From Rehmannia glutinosa (taxonomy: Eukaryota > Streptophyta > Magnoliopsida > Lamiales > Orobanchaceae): a DNA stretch of 64,000 bases. A model generated the notes under the pieces. The model saw only the letters and a program-made list of their open reading frames with translations, did not search any database and had not been told where the DNA came from. The stretch covers positions 60,249,267-60,313,266 of the forward strand of contig CM071934.1 in assembly GCA_016081115.2 (NCBI GenBank), in the 5' to 3' direction. This document shows positions 20,721-31,240 of this stretch, one piece after another (the stretch's first letter is position 1; each line of letters starts with the position of its first letter). The position numbers and the translations under genes were made by a program.

Positions 20721-22984
20721 ATGTATGATCCCATTTTGGCCAAGAGTTTTAGTCGGTATGAGCGCAAAAGATTTGGATATTGTGCACTCACTTTGTGCTT
20801 CATTATTACATTCAGCGTCTCAACTTTGAAGCCTCATTTGCATCCATTGTCAATCAGTAAGTTTTCTTCATCTTTGCACACTTAATGAACCGGCCCTCTG
20901 TACCTATTTCATGTCATATTTCATATTACAAAATGTATAAAATATCTCTTTTAAAAAGGGGCATCTAAGAATGCTCATTTTGAAATTAATCTTCCTCTTA
21001 ATTGGTTTCAGTTGGTGATGCTGTCAATTTGAAGTTGTCGATCCATGCTGTTGAAGACATGCTGTTAATGGATGACACGAGTCATAACTCCAAGCCAACA
21101 GGTGAAATGTAGTGATATATGTTCTCCACATTGATTTTAAAGGGATAATCAACAGAAACACTCCTGAGGTTTGGGGGTAATTACAACTCGGAGAAGTTTT
21201 AGAATTACAAAAACCGCCTTGGGATTTGCTTTCGGCTTACATATTCACTCCAACCATTAGTACTCATGGAATTTGCTAACTTAATCAAAATAATTACGGT
21301 TACATCCCTCAACTTTTCTAAATATTACAAATAGTCCCAATATATATTTCTTCTTACATTTTACAATATATCCCTCAACTTTTCTAAATATTACAAATAA
21401 TAATTAAATGAAAATGTTGGTTATTTATAACATTTTGAAAAGTAAACTTAATTGTAAGATCTTTGATGCCGTGAGCAAATTGTGTCTGCAGGCCAACTAA
21501 CGATTGAAGTAAACTCAAGAGGGATTTATTTTGAAACTTCTTTGGGTTTTATTGTAATTACTCCAAACCTCAGGGGTAGTTTGTGTAATTATCCCTTGAT
21601 TTTAATGATTTGTGTCTTAAAAGAAAAACATTGCTTATTTTCCAATAAGCAGAAGTTATTGTTAAGACCTTGCTGTTTGTTCCAGTTGGTAGTGCTGCAA
21701 ATCTGCAAATGTCGATTAATGCTGCTCAAAATACGCTTAAACTCAACGACACAAACGCGATCTCCCAACCAATAGGTACGCCCTGCCAAAACCCGAGCCA
21801 ACATTAGCTCAATATAAGTACATAACCCTGTTAATATTTCCCATTTCATCAATCCCCAGCAATCAAAACACAGAAAACGGAGCCATTGTGCAGAATTTTA
21901 GAAGCAGGTGCAGATTACTGTGAGATTGAAGGAGACATAAGAGTGGACGCCAATACGTCCACCGTGTTTGTACTAAGACGCCGCCCCACCATATCAGAGC
22001 CGATGAATTCATGGACCATACAGCCTTATCCCAGAAAGGGAATTTCACACGTCAAGAACTGGACCGTAACGTTAGTAGCAGACAACGATGATCGTGTCCC
22101 ACAATGTACCAGAAATCACACCCGTCCAGCTGTCCTTTTTCGATTGGCGGATACACAGGAAACCATTTCCATGATTTCGCTGATTTATTACTACCGTTGT
22201 ATTCAACATCATTTCATTTCAGAAAGGAAGTTCATTTTCTTGCAAGTGATTACAAGCCATGGTGGCCTTTTAAATTCCAGGGATTACTTGACAGGCTAAG
22301 TAAACATAAATTAGTAGACATTGACATAGAAAAACAAGTACACTGTTACGATAAATTGATTGCAGGCCTTCAATTTTACAAGGAACTCATTATTAATCCA
22401 TCATCCGAGATATCCATGTACAAATTCAGACAATTCCTTCGACAAACGTACTCTTTAGAGAGAACAAAGGTAATCAAATGGACAAAGGGACATGGGACAA
22501 AGCCTCGTTTGATGATCGTATCAAGAAAAGAACACGAATTCTACTTAACGACGTTGAAGTATCTTGGGTGGCAAGGAAATTGGGGTACGAGGTTGTGTTA
22601 GCAGAGGCAGAGATGTCCACTAACTTGACTAGGTTTGCACAAATTGTGAATTCTTGCGACGTGCTAATGGGAATTCATGGAGCTGGGCTAACCAACATGG
22701 TTTTCCTGCCGGATAATGCACTTTTAATTCAAGTGGTTCCATTGGGAGGAATTGATGGATTCGCTAGACTCGATTTTGGAAACCCTGCTGCTGGGATGAG
22801 TATAAGATACTTGGAATATAAGATAAAAACGAAAGAGAGTTCTTTAGGTAGAGAGTACCCAATCGATCATCCTGTTCTGAAAGATCCATTATCTTTCCAC
22901 AGGAAGGGATGGGGTGAAGTTAGGTCGATTTACTTGGATAATCAGAATGTCACGATTGATATTCGTCGGTTTAAAGGACTTTAG
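20721..22984 (+). CDS. GT61-family glycosyltransferase, four exons, two frameshifts
   Basis: Exons are 20,721-20,856, 21,012-21,101, 21,686-21,775 and 21,860-22,984, all with GT-AG introns. Every junction splits a codon after its first base. Exon 1 encodes a short cytosolic tail and a membrane anchor (about residues 20-36), giving a type II Golgi topology. Exon 4 holds the DUF563 catalytic domain, with PLCR..GADYCEIEGDIRV, then VPQCTRNH, GGYTGNHFHDFADLLLPLYS, KPRLMIVSRK and GIHGAGLTNMVFLP. GT61 enzymes of this type transfer arabinose or xylose to xylan or related glycans; the exact acceptor is unknown here. The frame is broken twice by apparent one-base losses, in a T run near 22,131-22,135 and an A run near 22,523-22,528. 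All else is well conserved. This fits sequencing error or a very young pseudogene. Exons 2 and 3 are duplicates. Confidence 0.85.
21012..21775 (+). repeat. Tandem duplicated 90-bp exons of the GT61 gene
   Basis: Exon 2 (GDAVNLKLSIHAVEDMLLMD...) and exon 3 (GSAANLQMSINAAQNTLKLN...) are each exactly 90 bp, have the same phase and start TTGGT. They encode the stem between the membrane anchor and the catalytic domain. Duplication adds 30 residues without changing frame. Confidence 0.85.
21141..21595. mobile_element. MULE-type MITE in intron 2 of the GT61 gene
   Basis: Terminal inverted repeats of about 44 bp (left GGGATAATCAACAGAAACAC, right inverted GGGATAATTACACAAACTAC) both continue into CCTGAGGTTTGG and GTAATTACAA. 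A perfect 10-bp direct repeat, TTGATTTTAA, flanks it (21,131-21,140 and 21,596-21,605). Long TIRs with 9-10 bp duplications are typical of Mutator-like elements. It has no coding capacity. Confidence 0.85.
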
Positions 22985-23675
22985 CTAAGGCTCTCAAGCT
23001 TTTGCGTCATTGATTAGTCTATTTAATTAATTTTCTGCATGTTTTTGCATTGTTTTTGTTAGAATTTGTTGTCATAATGTTTAACAAAGTTAAATAGTTT
23101 ACCATATTATTAAGTTTCAATTAATGTTAAGAAAACCAGTGAATGTAAATAAAATGCACAGCCAAAAGAGAAATGAAACTAAAAGGTTCGTTAATCAAGT
23201 ACCCGATTCACGCCCAAAAAAACAGAACAGCTCGCTGTTAATAAAATGTTACAATATACAGTATTAAGAATTAAAACAACAATCTATCAAAAAAAAAAAA
23301 AGGAAATAAAAGTATAAAATTAAACCTATTTAACTTGATAGCTACTTCTTGTATTGTCTCCACTTTGCTTATTTGCAAATTAAATTCAAGTCACTAAACA
23401 AACATTTGACTTATTTGCAAATTAAATTCGCCCCGTTGAACAAAAACTTGACTTAGGGACACTATTCATACCCCGAAAACTTTTAAGTACACCCACCTAC
23501 TCATGGCTTCTCCAACCCAACTTCAAATCTCACGCTATTACACCAAATATGCAAAAACTCCCTTCAACCCAACTCTAAATCTTACACCAAATTTGGTGTA
23601 ATGCAATATCCCCTATTTGCCCTCCAATTTTTTCTTCTACTTCAAATTTAAATTCCTCTTATATCCTCATTTTGT
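22985..23675. other. Downstream region of the GT61 gene
   Basis: AT-rich, probably including the 3' untranslated region. At 23,369-23,444 a TATTTGCAAATTAAATTC motif occurs twice. At 23,500-23,610 there are several copies of a palindromic CACCAAATTTGGTG-type motif, which recurs inverted near 37,620-37,730. Confidence 0.45.
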
Positions 23676-25070
23676 GACGCACACCCCTACTACTACATTA
23701 CTAAGCAATATAAAAAGTGAAATTTGACAATGTAAACCCTATATACCCTGTACATTTTTTTTTTCTGTGACATTTTAACAACGAATAAACAAGATCACTT
23801 TACTTGTAAGAAAATGGCAACCCATATCCACAAAGCAAAGAGGTAACAAACCTTGTTATTAAACACAACAAACATCTATTTGACCAAACACATAACCCAC
23901 ATCACCCGAGTTATTTACATGTACATATTTACATGAGAGTTTTCAAAAGAGGGTATAACCCTAAACCAAAATATAATACAAGACCAAAAGAGAAAGTGAC
24001 CCATCAACATAGCCCAACAGTCGTCATCCATATCCATGATCCGCAAAACTGAAGGAACTCAAAGATTGCCGCGAAGAAGCCAAAAGCTTAGGCATTCTAT
24101 GCTCACCGCAATGCATGAACTACATGAGCTAAAGCTCGGCAAGTAAAAATCATGCATGTCCAAAGAATAATGATGCTTTTCCAACATGTAATGCTAACAT
24201 GTACAAAATCATTTTCTTTCATTTGGGCCCCGACCCAACTACTATGCACCCAGGAAAAAGCTCGCACACAATGAATAATCAAATGGCCAATAATATCGGT
24301 ATGGATCTACGTGTGGACCATCCTCCCGCGGCTTGCCAAGGGTCCCCTACTGCGTCCCTTGTGTCCGCCAAGAAGTATCCCACCCCGCAGGGCCACACAT
24401 AGGTGTTCACGGATGGACCATCTTGCTGCGACCCACCAAGAGCCCATCTCTTATCTAGCTCTGTGTTCACCGGGAAGTATCCCCCTGCTATACCTAAACA
24501 TATATCATAAGCACGTCCAGCGTGCCGGTGCACTAGCAATGGTCAACAAACAACCATTTTCTTCCAGAAAATATTTTCGTGCATGCGAACATCCTCTTGT
24601 AATATGCATGCACATGTGAATGTTGTGAATGGCATGTTCAATGGCTCACCAAGCACCATATTGCAACATCATACAAGCCGATTATGCAACATATAATATC
24701 ACGTATATTCAACAAGATACCGCAATCACATATAATAGAGTCAATTCAAACAATACTATGTTCATGCATTACGATTTGCGAGATGGATTTTTACTTACCT
24801 TTTACCCTTGATATCTTAGAGAAAGTTTGCTAGTTCACTTTCCTCTAACATTAGATGTAAGAAAAACCTGTAAAAATAAGGTATTAATTTCTATTCCCAA
24901 ATCAACAAATTTATCATTTTGAACCTTACACCGAACCTTAAATTTTAGATTTAAGTAGGTAAATCATCAAGCATTAAAACTTAAAATCTACTTCTATTCA
25001 AACATCTTTCTTTCAATTCCATATTCAAATTAACCATAATTAAAATTTACCTTCACAATCTGTTGAAATT
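23676..25070. repeat. Probable LTR or LTR-like repeat with a GC-rich two-unit core
   Basis: The stretch starts TGTGACGCACACCC. It contains two about 100-bp units (24,313-24,412 and 24,413-24,512) with GGACCATC, CACCAAG/GCCAAGG, and AAGAAGTATCC or GGGAAGTATCC. The non-coding, moderately GC-rich body resembles a Ty3/gypsy LTR or untranslated region. No second copy is in the window and the right end is uncertain. Confidence 0.35.
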
Positions 25071-25073
25071 GGG

Positions 25074-25098
25074 TATATATATATATATATATATATAT
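25074..25098. repeat. (TA)n microsatellite
   Basis: A pure TA run just left of the Tat-type element. Confidence 0.9.
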
Positions 25099-25113
25099 TC
25101 ATTTTCTTTCCCT

Positions 25114-25722
25114 TGTTGACGTGCGTTTTGGTCAACAAGTAGAAATATGTAAAAGATTTAACACGTGGAAATGGCGTGCGTAACGTATATTTATTTACGG
25201 CTAATTATGCCTTTTTTGTATTTTGCGAGTAGGAATATTGGGGTCGGTCTTTTTTATAATTTGTTGCTATCTTCTTCCTTTTCTTTTCTCCTTTTAGGAC
25301 TTTTTATACCCCTTTTGAGTGAGTGGGTTTACAATAGTCATCTTTGCACTAACTATTCATTAATTAATAAAATAGCTAAAAAACGACACATGTCCCTCTA
25401 TAGTTGTGCATGTCGGCCCAAAACTTGCCACTTGTCGACTTCTCTTCATAATTCTCGACATGTGGCGAGTTCGATACCAATAAAGTGTCAAGCATGGGCA
25501 TGTGTTTATTTTTACGAAGGTATCGCGCGTGCGTTTCATTTGAAACTTGGGCTCGGGGCTCGGGGCTCGTGAGTAGCCGTGTTGCGGTTGGGCTCGTAGC
25601 GGGCGAGCCTAATTCGTGACGTGTCGTACATCATTGTTGCGTCACCCGTAGGTCACCTATTCGAATATGTGTCAAAGCGATGACGTGGATTAATTTCTCA
25701 CAGCTCGGCTCGGGTATCATCA
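25114..25722 (-). repeat. 3' LTR of the Tat-type element
   Basis: 609 bp. On the plus strand it runs from TGTTGACGTGCG to GGGTATCATCA. It is nearly identical to 35,698-36,320, differing by a few substitutions and short indels. Confidence 0.92.
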
Positions 25723-26066
25723 AAGGCCCCCAAGTTTGATTCCGAGAGAAGAATCTCTGAGATCGGAGTTAAACTTTAATGCTAATGATGAACATTTAAT
25801 GGGAAAACGGATTTCTCCAAGGTTTTGTTCTTTCCTGGCACCTGTCGCGTAGCAATCAATGCTTGAAACGGCGCATTAATTGGGTTGCCATAATGACAGA
25901 CACGTGGCATCTTGTGTTTGGACCAATCTTGCGCGGGAACCGAAAAGGTACGTCAGTTCTGTCAGCGGGCGTGGGGACGCGACATTTTTTGACATGTTTG
26001 ACGGTTTTCGAGTTTTAAAAGGCGTGTCTCTTTCGAATAATCGTCGCGCCTATCGAGGAACCCTAT

Positions 26067-26075
26067 CTATAAATA
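26067..26075 (+). promoter_or_regulatory. TATA box for the antisense ORF of the Tat-type element
   Basis: CTATAAATA in a typical context (CCCTATCTATAAATACC), about 150 bp before the ATG at 26,222. It points opposite to the retrotransposon's own genes. Confidence 0.6.
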
Positions 26076-26221
26076 CCTTCGTTTCCCTTCATCTTTCACT
26101 TTCGCAACCATTAACCTTTGAGCTAAAGCAAGTAGAACCGAAGCGAGAAATTTGGGTCGGCTTTCCAAGTTCGAGACTTCAAACTTAGGTATTTTTCCAA
26201 ATACTCTCCCTTTACCTATAA

Positions 26222-28930
26222 ATGTCTTCTTTTGAGGATAGTAGGAGTCGTAGTTATAGTGTAGAGGTTGAAATCGATGATCCCCCTCGAACCTTACATT
26301 TCTTTCTCACCAAAGACGGCCATCACCGCCTCATAGTCCGGCGTCATTCGGATATCTTCTCCGGACTCTTATCGAGGTGGAACGTCTTTAGAGCGGACGC
26401 ACACTATTTTCGATCCAACGCCCGGTGACATTTTTGAAGAAGGAACGGTGTATCGGCTGGGTGGTACAAGAGAGTTACAGTGAAGAATCACCGAGTGTTG
26501 ATTTTAGACAGTACCATCAGGAAGGAAGAAGAAAATATGGACCCATTGGAGCCGGAGCGTGATAACGTGGAGCGGGTAGATGAACCATCCGGCGATTCAA
26601 GGCGGGAGAGGCCGCTAGGGCCCATAGGCCATCGTAATGGCGACGGCGGCACGGAGGAGGCCCTCGTCTATGTGTCGAGCCTCGGTGGACGCCGAGTGAT
26701 ATAAGCGATATCCCGAGCATGTTAATGATTCGGGAGGTGGATGAGTTCGGCGGAGGTACCGTATTCCAAGTGGTATCGATTTTTGGGTACCGGACGGCAC
26801 GGAAGTTCCCAGTACCCACCCGGGTTGCATAGCATTGTATTCGCCCTGACCTTTTATACGGTTTGAGGTTTTCCACTTGCCGGCTTTCCTTACGCGGTGG
26901 TTTTGTAAGTGGGGCATGCATCGGCCCAGGTGCACCCGATTTCTTGGGGCGGGATCATCGGCCTCCGGTGATGTTTCACTGGAAAAGTATCCTCGCCCCA
27001 AATTTAAGGAGATGAACGAGCTCTTCGTATGGCGGCGACTCCTTCATCTCGGGGACGGCCGTCCGGGTGGTATTATGTCTGAACCGGTGGGGTACCGGAC
27101 GGTTTAGTAGAAGGTCTCCTTCTTCTGCGGAAGGAGTGGAAGGATAAATGGTTTTGGGTGGGCGGCGAGTGGCAAGCTCGTGTGGGAGATGGAGAGAGGA
27201 GACCGTTCTTCATCCTCCATCAAATTTTGTTTTTGGTTATAGTAAGTCTTACCTTTTTCCTTCCTCTGTTTTTTTCTTTGTTTATTGTTTCTTTTCGTAA
27301 TTGTCTTTTCTTTTGACCTTTATAGGGAATCGGGCGTCAAGGGGCCTCGTCGGTCACCTTTGTTCGAAGGTGGAAAACATCCAGGCTCGGGGCATAATGG
27401 ATAGGCGGATTGAGAGGTTGGCTACGAGGCCAACTTAGCCCTTGTTGGTTTGAGGCTGCTTTGCCGCCGACCCAGGACGAGGGGCGGCTCGGGACGAGGG
27501 TGGTGAGCGGGAGGTAGAGGGTTGAGAGAGCCTCAACCGAACCCTCCCGGTAATGAAAAAGTACGGCTCCATTCTCCGGGAGCGGCCCGGTGAGACAGAA
27601 CAAGCTACGCCGTCCCTTGCGATGCCGACCCACAGAGGCGGATCATCTGCGCTGTAGGGCCAACACGGACTCGAGCCGCGAGTGCGGCGGTGTCCGAGGT
27701 AAACACTTATGTTTTTCATATTTCACTTTCGAAACATCTTTGTTTTCTTTTGATATTCTAACGGTGGTTGCTTTTTGCAGGGCGTGGTTTAGACTTGCGT
27801 GCACGTCTTCGCAGCGTGAGGAACACGGCCGCGCGGCGGACTCGGGCATTGCCGATCAACTGCGGATGTGGAGGCGGCTCGAGAGAAGATATTCGGGCAG
27901 AACGTCCCCGTCCGATGGGGTGCGAGGGGCGGTGCGGCCCCTCTTCAAAGGAGAAGAGGAGGAATTGTGATGGAGGCGATCGGGCCAGAAGGGGTTGGTC
28001 GAGCGTGCACGAACATCTGAATGTGACCCCTTTGAAGAGGGAGGTCCGCGAACTTTTTCGGATGACCTCGGCAGGGAAGGTCACTTCATCCCTCCAAACC
28101 AAGCAAGAGATGAATATTGCGAGGGAATGGTCGGACTACGCCCTCGGTGGTTCGTGGAATTCGTTCGATGTGCCACGCCGACAGAGGAGCAATCAAGGGT
28201 CTTACCGGAGGCGGTCGGGCCGCAATGATATCCCGGCTCGTGCCTGGACAAAAAGGCATCGAGCAGTTACGCTCGGCGGCCGAAGAAGCAGTTGAGTATG
28301 CCATGGCCATGTACGGGGCGGATGATTGGGCTCTTATGGCATGCGGTTGGGGGACTCGCGAGCTAGAGAAAAAATATGCCGACCTGGAAAGACGGCACGG
28401 GGATCTGCGGGAAGCTATGCTACCCTTCAAGGGGTACAAGAATCTCTTAAGACTCAACGGACGAGGCCACGGCTCGGGGTCGAGAGAGAGGCTGCTGCGA
28501 GGGCGAGGCGAGCGAGATCGGGCCCGTAAGGTGAAGAAGAGCTCGGGGTTAAGTCATTTGAACTGGGCGTCTGCCACTTTGCCGGGTGAGGAAATGGAGA
28601 GGCGTCTAGCCGATGTCTGTGAGGGAGGTGAAGAGGCCGCCCGCCGGCAAGCGAGGAAGTTTGTAGAGAGGCCATTAAAGCTTACAAAAGCTCAGGAGTA
28701 TGCATTTATGTTAACTGTGGCCATGCGACCGACCTCCAAGAAATTCTTGATTTACTTAAGGCGGGCGTCTTGTTGCTCGGCTGAGGAAGACTGGCCCTCC
28801 TGGAGGTGATCTCGATACCCTTCGGCCGAAATTTCGAGGCTTCTAATGCGCGGGGCTCTCCTCCTCCGGACGTGGAAGAAGTTGGTTCCGGTGGTGCCGT
28901 CGAAATTCCGCCCCGCTCGTTCTTGATGCT
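26222..28930 (+). pseudogene. Antisense ORF (aORF) carried by the Tat-type element
   Basis: This gene-like region runs opposite to gag-pol. It starts MSSFEDSRSRSYSVEVEIDD. Further on, in shifted frames, come EKYPRPKFKEMNELFVWRRL, LHLGDGRPG and KEWKDKWFWVGGEW, then a basic region, then a heptad-rich stretch (AEEAVEYAMAMYG..LEKKYADLERRHGDLREAM) likely to form a coiled coil. Two short introns look real: 27,242-27,325 (GTAAGT...TATAG) and 27,699-27,780 (GTAAAC...TTGCAG). Some Tat elements are known to carry such an antisense gene of unknown function in this position. Several frameshifts and stops make this copy non-functional. The ORF starting at 28,117 is only its best-preserved 3' part. Confidence 0.6.
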
Positions 28931-29214
28931 TTTATAGGTACCCTAGATAGGTAATTTGGCTTCGTGCCTCGAGATGTAATGGGCTCGGCCTCCCTTATGT
29001 AAATATTTTTGAAGTAGAAATGAATTGTTATTTTCCTTGTATGTGTAAGCTTTTTGTGGATGCTCGGCTCTTTCCTTTTTGTAAGATTGTTGCTGTCTTC
29101 TTCTTTTTTTCCTCTTATTTTCCCAAGTACGGGGCTCGGTTTTGATCTTGAGTGGGGGTGCTCGCCTTAATCGATTCTTGCACTCGAGGATATAAACTGT
29201 CCTTTATTTTGTTT

Positions 29215-29850
29215 CTGAAATTTTGTTTATGAACCGAGTCTTTATTGTGCTCGGCGCATAACTGAGTCCTTATTTTGTACTTGGTACGTGGCCAAGTCTT
29301 CACTTTATGCTTGGTGCTTAACCAAGTCTTTATTTCGGTGCTCGGTGCGTAACCAAGTCTTGATTTTAGTGCTTGGTGCGTAACCAAGTCTTTATTTTGT
29401 GCTCGGTGCGTAGCCGAGTCTTGATTTTGTGCTCGGTGCGTAACCAAGTCTTTATTTTGTGCTCGGTGCGTAGCCGAGTCTTGATTTTGTGCTCGGTGCG
29501 TAACCAAGTCTTCATTTTGTGCTCGGTGCGTAACCAAGTCTTTATTTTGTGCTCGGTGCGTAGCCGAGTCTTGATTTTGTGCTCGGTGCGTAACCAAGTC
29601 TTGATTTTAGTGCTTGGTGCGTAACCAAGTCTTTATTTTGTGCTCGGTGCGTAGCCGAGTCTTGATTTTGTGCTCGGTGCGTAACCAAGTCTTCATTTTG
29701 TGCTCGGTGCGTGGCGAGTCTTGATTTTGTGCAGTGCGTGGCCAAGTCTTTATTTTGTGCAAGTGCGTGGCAAGTCTTTATATTGTGCTCGGTGCGTAGC
29801 GAGTCTTGATATTGTGCTCGGTGCGTAGCGAGTCTTTATTCGTGGTGAGT
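29215..29850. repeat. 30-bp tandem array in the Tat-type element
   Basis: About 21 units with consensus GTGCTCGGTGCGTAACCAAG followed by TCTTTATTTT. Variants (TAGCCGAG or TAACCAAG; CTCGG or CTTGG; TTTATT, TTGATT or TTCATT) recur in order. A three-unit signature near 29,340 returns about 241 bp later, so an eight-unit higher-order repeat is present. Units at the right end are eroded. The location downstream of integrase matches the hypervariable 3' region of Tat elements. Confidence 0.92.
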
Positions 29851-29939
29851 AAAAACTTCGTTTTCCTTTAAAGAGCTCACGAAATACCAGATGAAGGAAC
29901 AATTCTTTGGAATCCTATCTGGATTGTAGATCGAGATCT

Positions 29940-31240
29940 TTATTGATAATACCGCTTCAAGTATGCTACATTCCATGGATGCATAAATTTTTCTCCACTC
30001 AAATATTCTAACTGGTATGCCCCACCGGATAAGGCGTGGTGACCAAAGCAGGCCCTCCAGGTTGGCTTCAATGGGCTCGGTTGGATGCCCGTTATCTTTT
30101 TCAATACAAGATCGCCGACACGAAATCTTCTTTCCTTTACTTTGAATTGTAGTATCTTTCACTCCTTTGTTTATACTTTGCATTTTCATCTCTAAGATCT
30201 TTGCACCTTTTTCTTCTTGCAGTCTAGTTCGGCTCGGAGCGCGGCCTCATTACGATCTTCTTCAAAATTTGCAATTACGAAGGTAGGGGCTCCAATCTCG
30301 GCAGGGAATCACCGCCTCGGCTCCATAAGCTAAAGAAAAAGGTGTTTCTCCGGTTGCTTTCGATGTGTTGTTTACGTATGACCATAGTACGCGAGGTAGT
30401 TCCTCAGGCCAATTACCTTTAGACTCCTCCAATCTCGCCTTCGGGGTATACTTGAGTATTTTATTAACGGCCTCAACTTGTCCGATTCGTGGGGGTGGTA
30501 TGGAGTTGAAAAATGGTTTTTATGTGGAAACCTTCACAAAAATTTCGGAACCTTCGGTTGTCGAGCTGTTTCCCATTATCTGTAACAATCGAATGTGGTA
30601 TCCCAAATCTACGAGATGATAGATTTCCATACAAAGCTCACAACCTTTTCTTCATCTATTTTTGCGGAGGCTCGCGCCGACCCATTTTGTGAAATAATCC
30701 ACCGCCACAATGGCATACTTGCGCCCCCTTTGCCAATGGGTAATGGTCCGATGAGGTCCATTCCCATTTGGCAAACGGCCATGGGCTAAATCTGAAGTAA
30801 GTATTCAGGATGATATCGACTGTGGTGCAAACCTCGGCATCTCTCACATCTTTTGACGAGGTCGGTTGCGTCCTTTCTCGGGGATGGCGGTAGTATCCTT
30901 GTCGTATTAATTTATAGGCCAACGTTTGGCCCCAGGCGTGGTTGCCGCATATTCCCTCATGAACCTCTCGAAGTGCATAATCTGCATCTGTCTCGGAAAG
31001 GCAGCGTAGGAGTGGGATGGAATATCCTCGTTTGTATAGGATGCCGTCTACTAGCGTAAACCGAGCCGCCTGGGTTCGTAGCGTTCGGGCCTCAACTTTG
31101 TTTTCAGGTTGAACTCCTTTCTCTAAGTATTGGATGATTGGGGTCATCCAAGTACATTCGACGGTTTTCGGTCGTATATATTTTCTTTGCACCGAGCGAC
31201 GGGGCAGACAGCAGTGTGACTGTGACATCCGTGATGGCAT
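29940..31240 (-). pseudogene. Integrase of the Tat-type element
   Basis: In minus-strand order: a linker from RNase H, then RFTLVDGILYKRGYSIPLLRC, and an HHCC zinc-finger region whose first half remains (VHEGICGNHAWGQTLAYKLI, then RQGYY). The core is AIVAVDYFTKW (first catalytic Asp) and, later, NKILKYTPKARLEESKGNWP with LWSYVNNTSKATGETPFSLA. The C-terminal domain is FRVGDLVLKKITG ending HPWNVAYLKRYYQ. Frames change between blocks, and the zinc-finger cysteines are lost near 30,870. The catalytic core is mostly legible. Confidence 0.85.

Noticed and set aside
28117..28809. 230-residue plus-strand ORF as an independent gene
   Set aside because: It is the best-preserved 3' part of the antisense ORF of the Tat-type element, downstream of its second intron.
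29115..29745. Long ORFs encoding THRAQNQD or SVRNQVFIL repeats
   Set aside because: They are translations of the 30-bp tandem array. The period is a multiple of three, so any frame without a stop stays open.
29215..29850. CRISPR-like appearance of regularly spaced 30-bp repeats
   Set aside because: Units are contiguous with no unique spacers, and the DNA is a plant retrotransposon.
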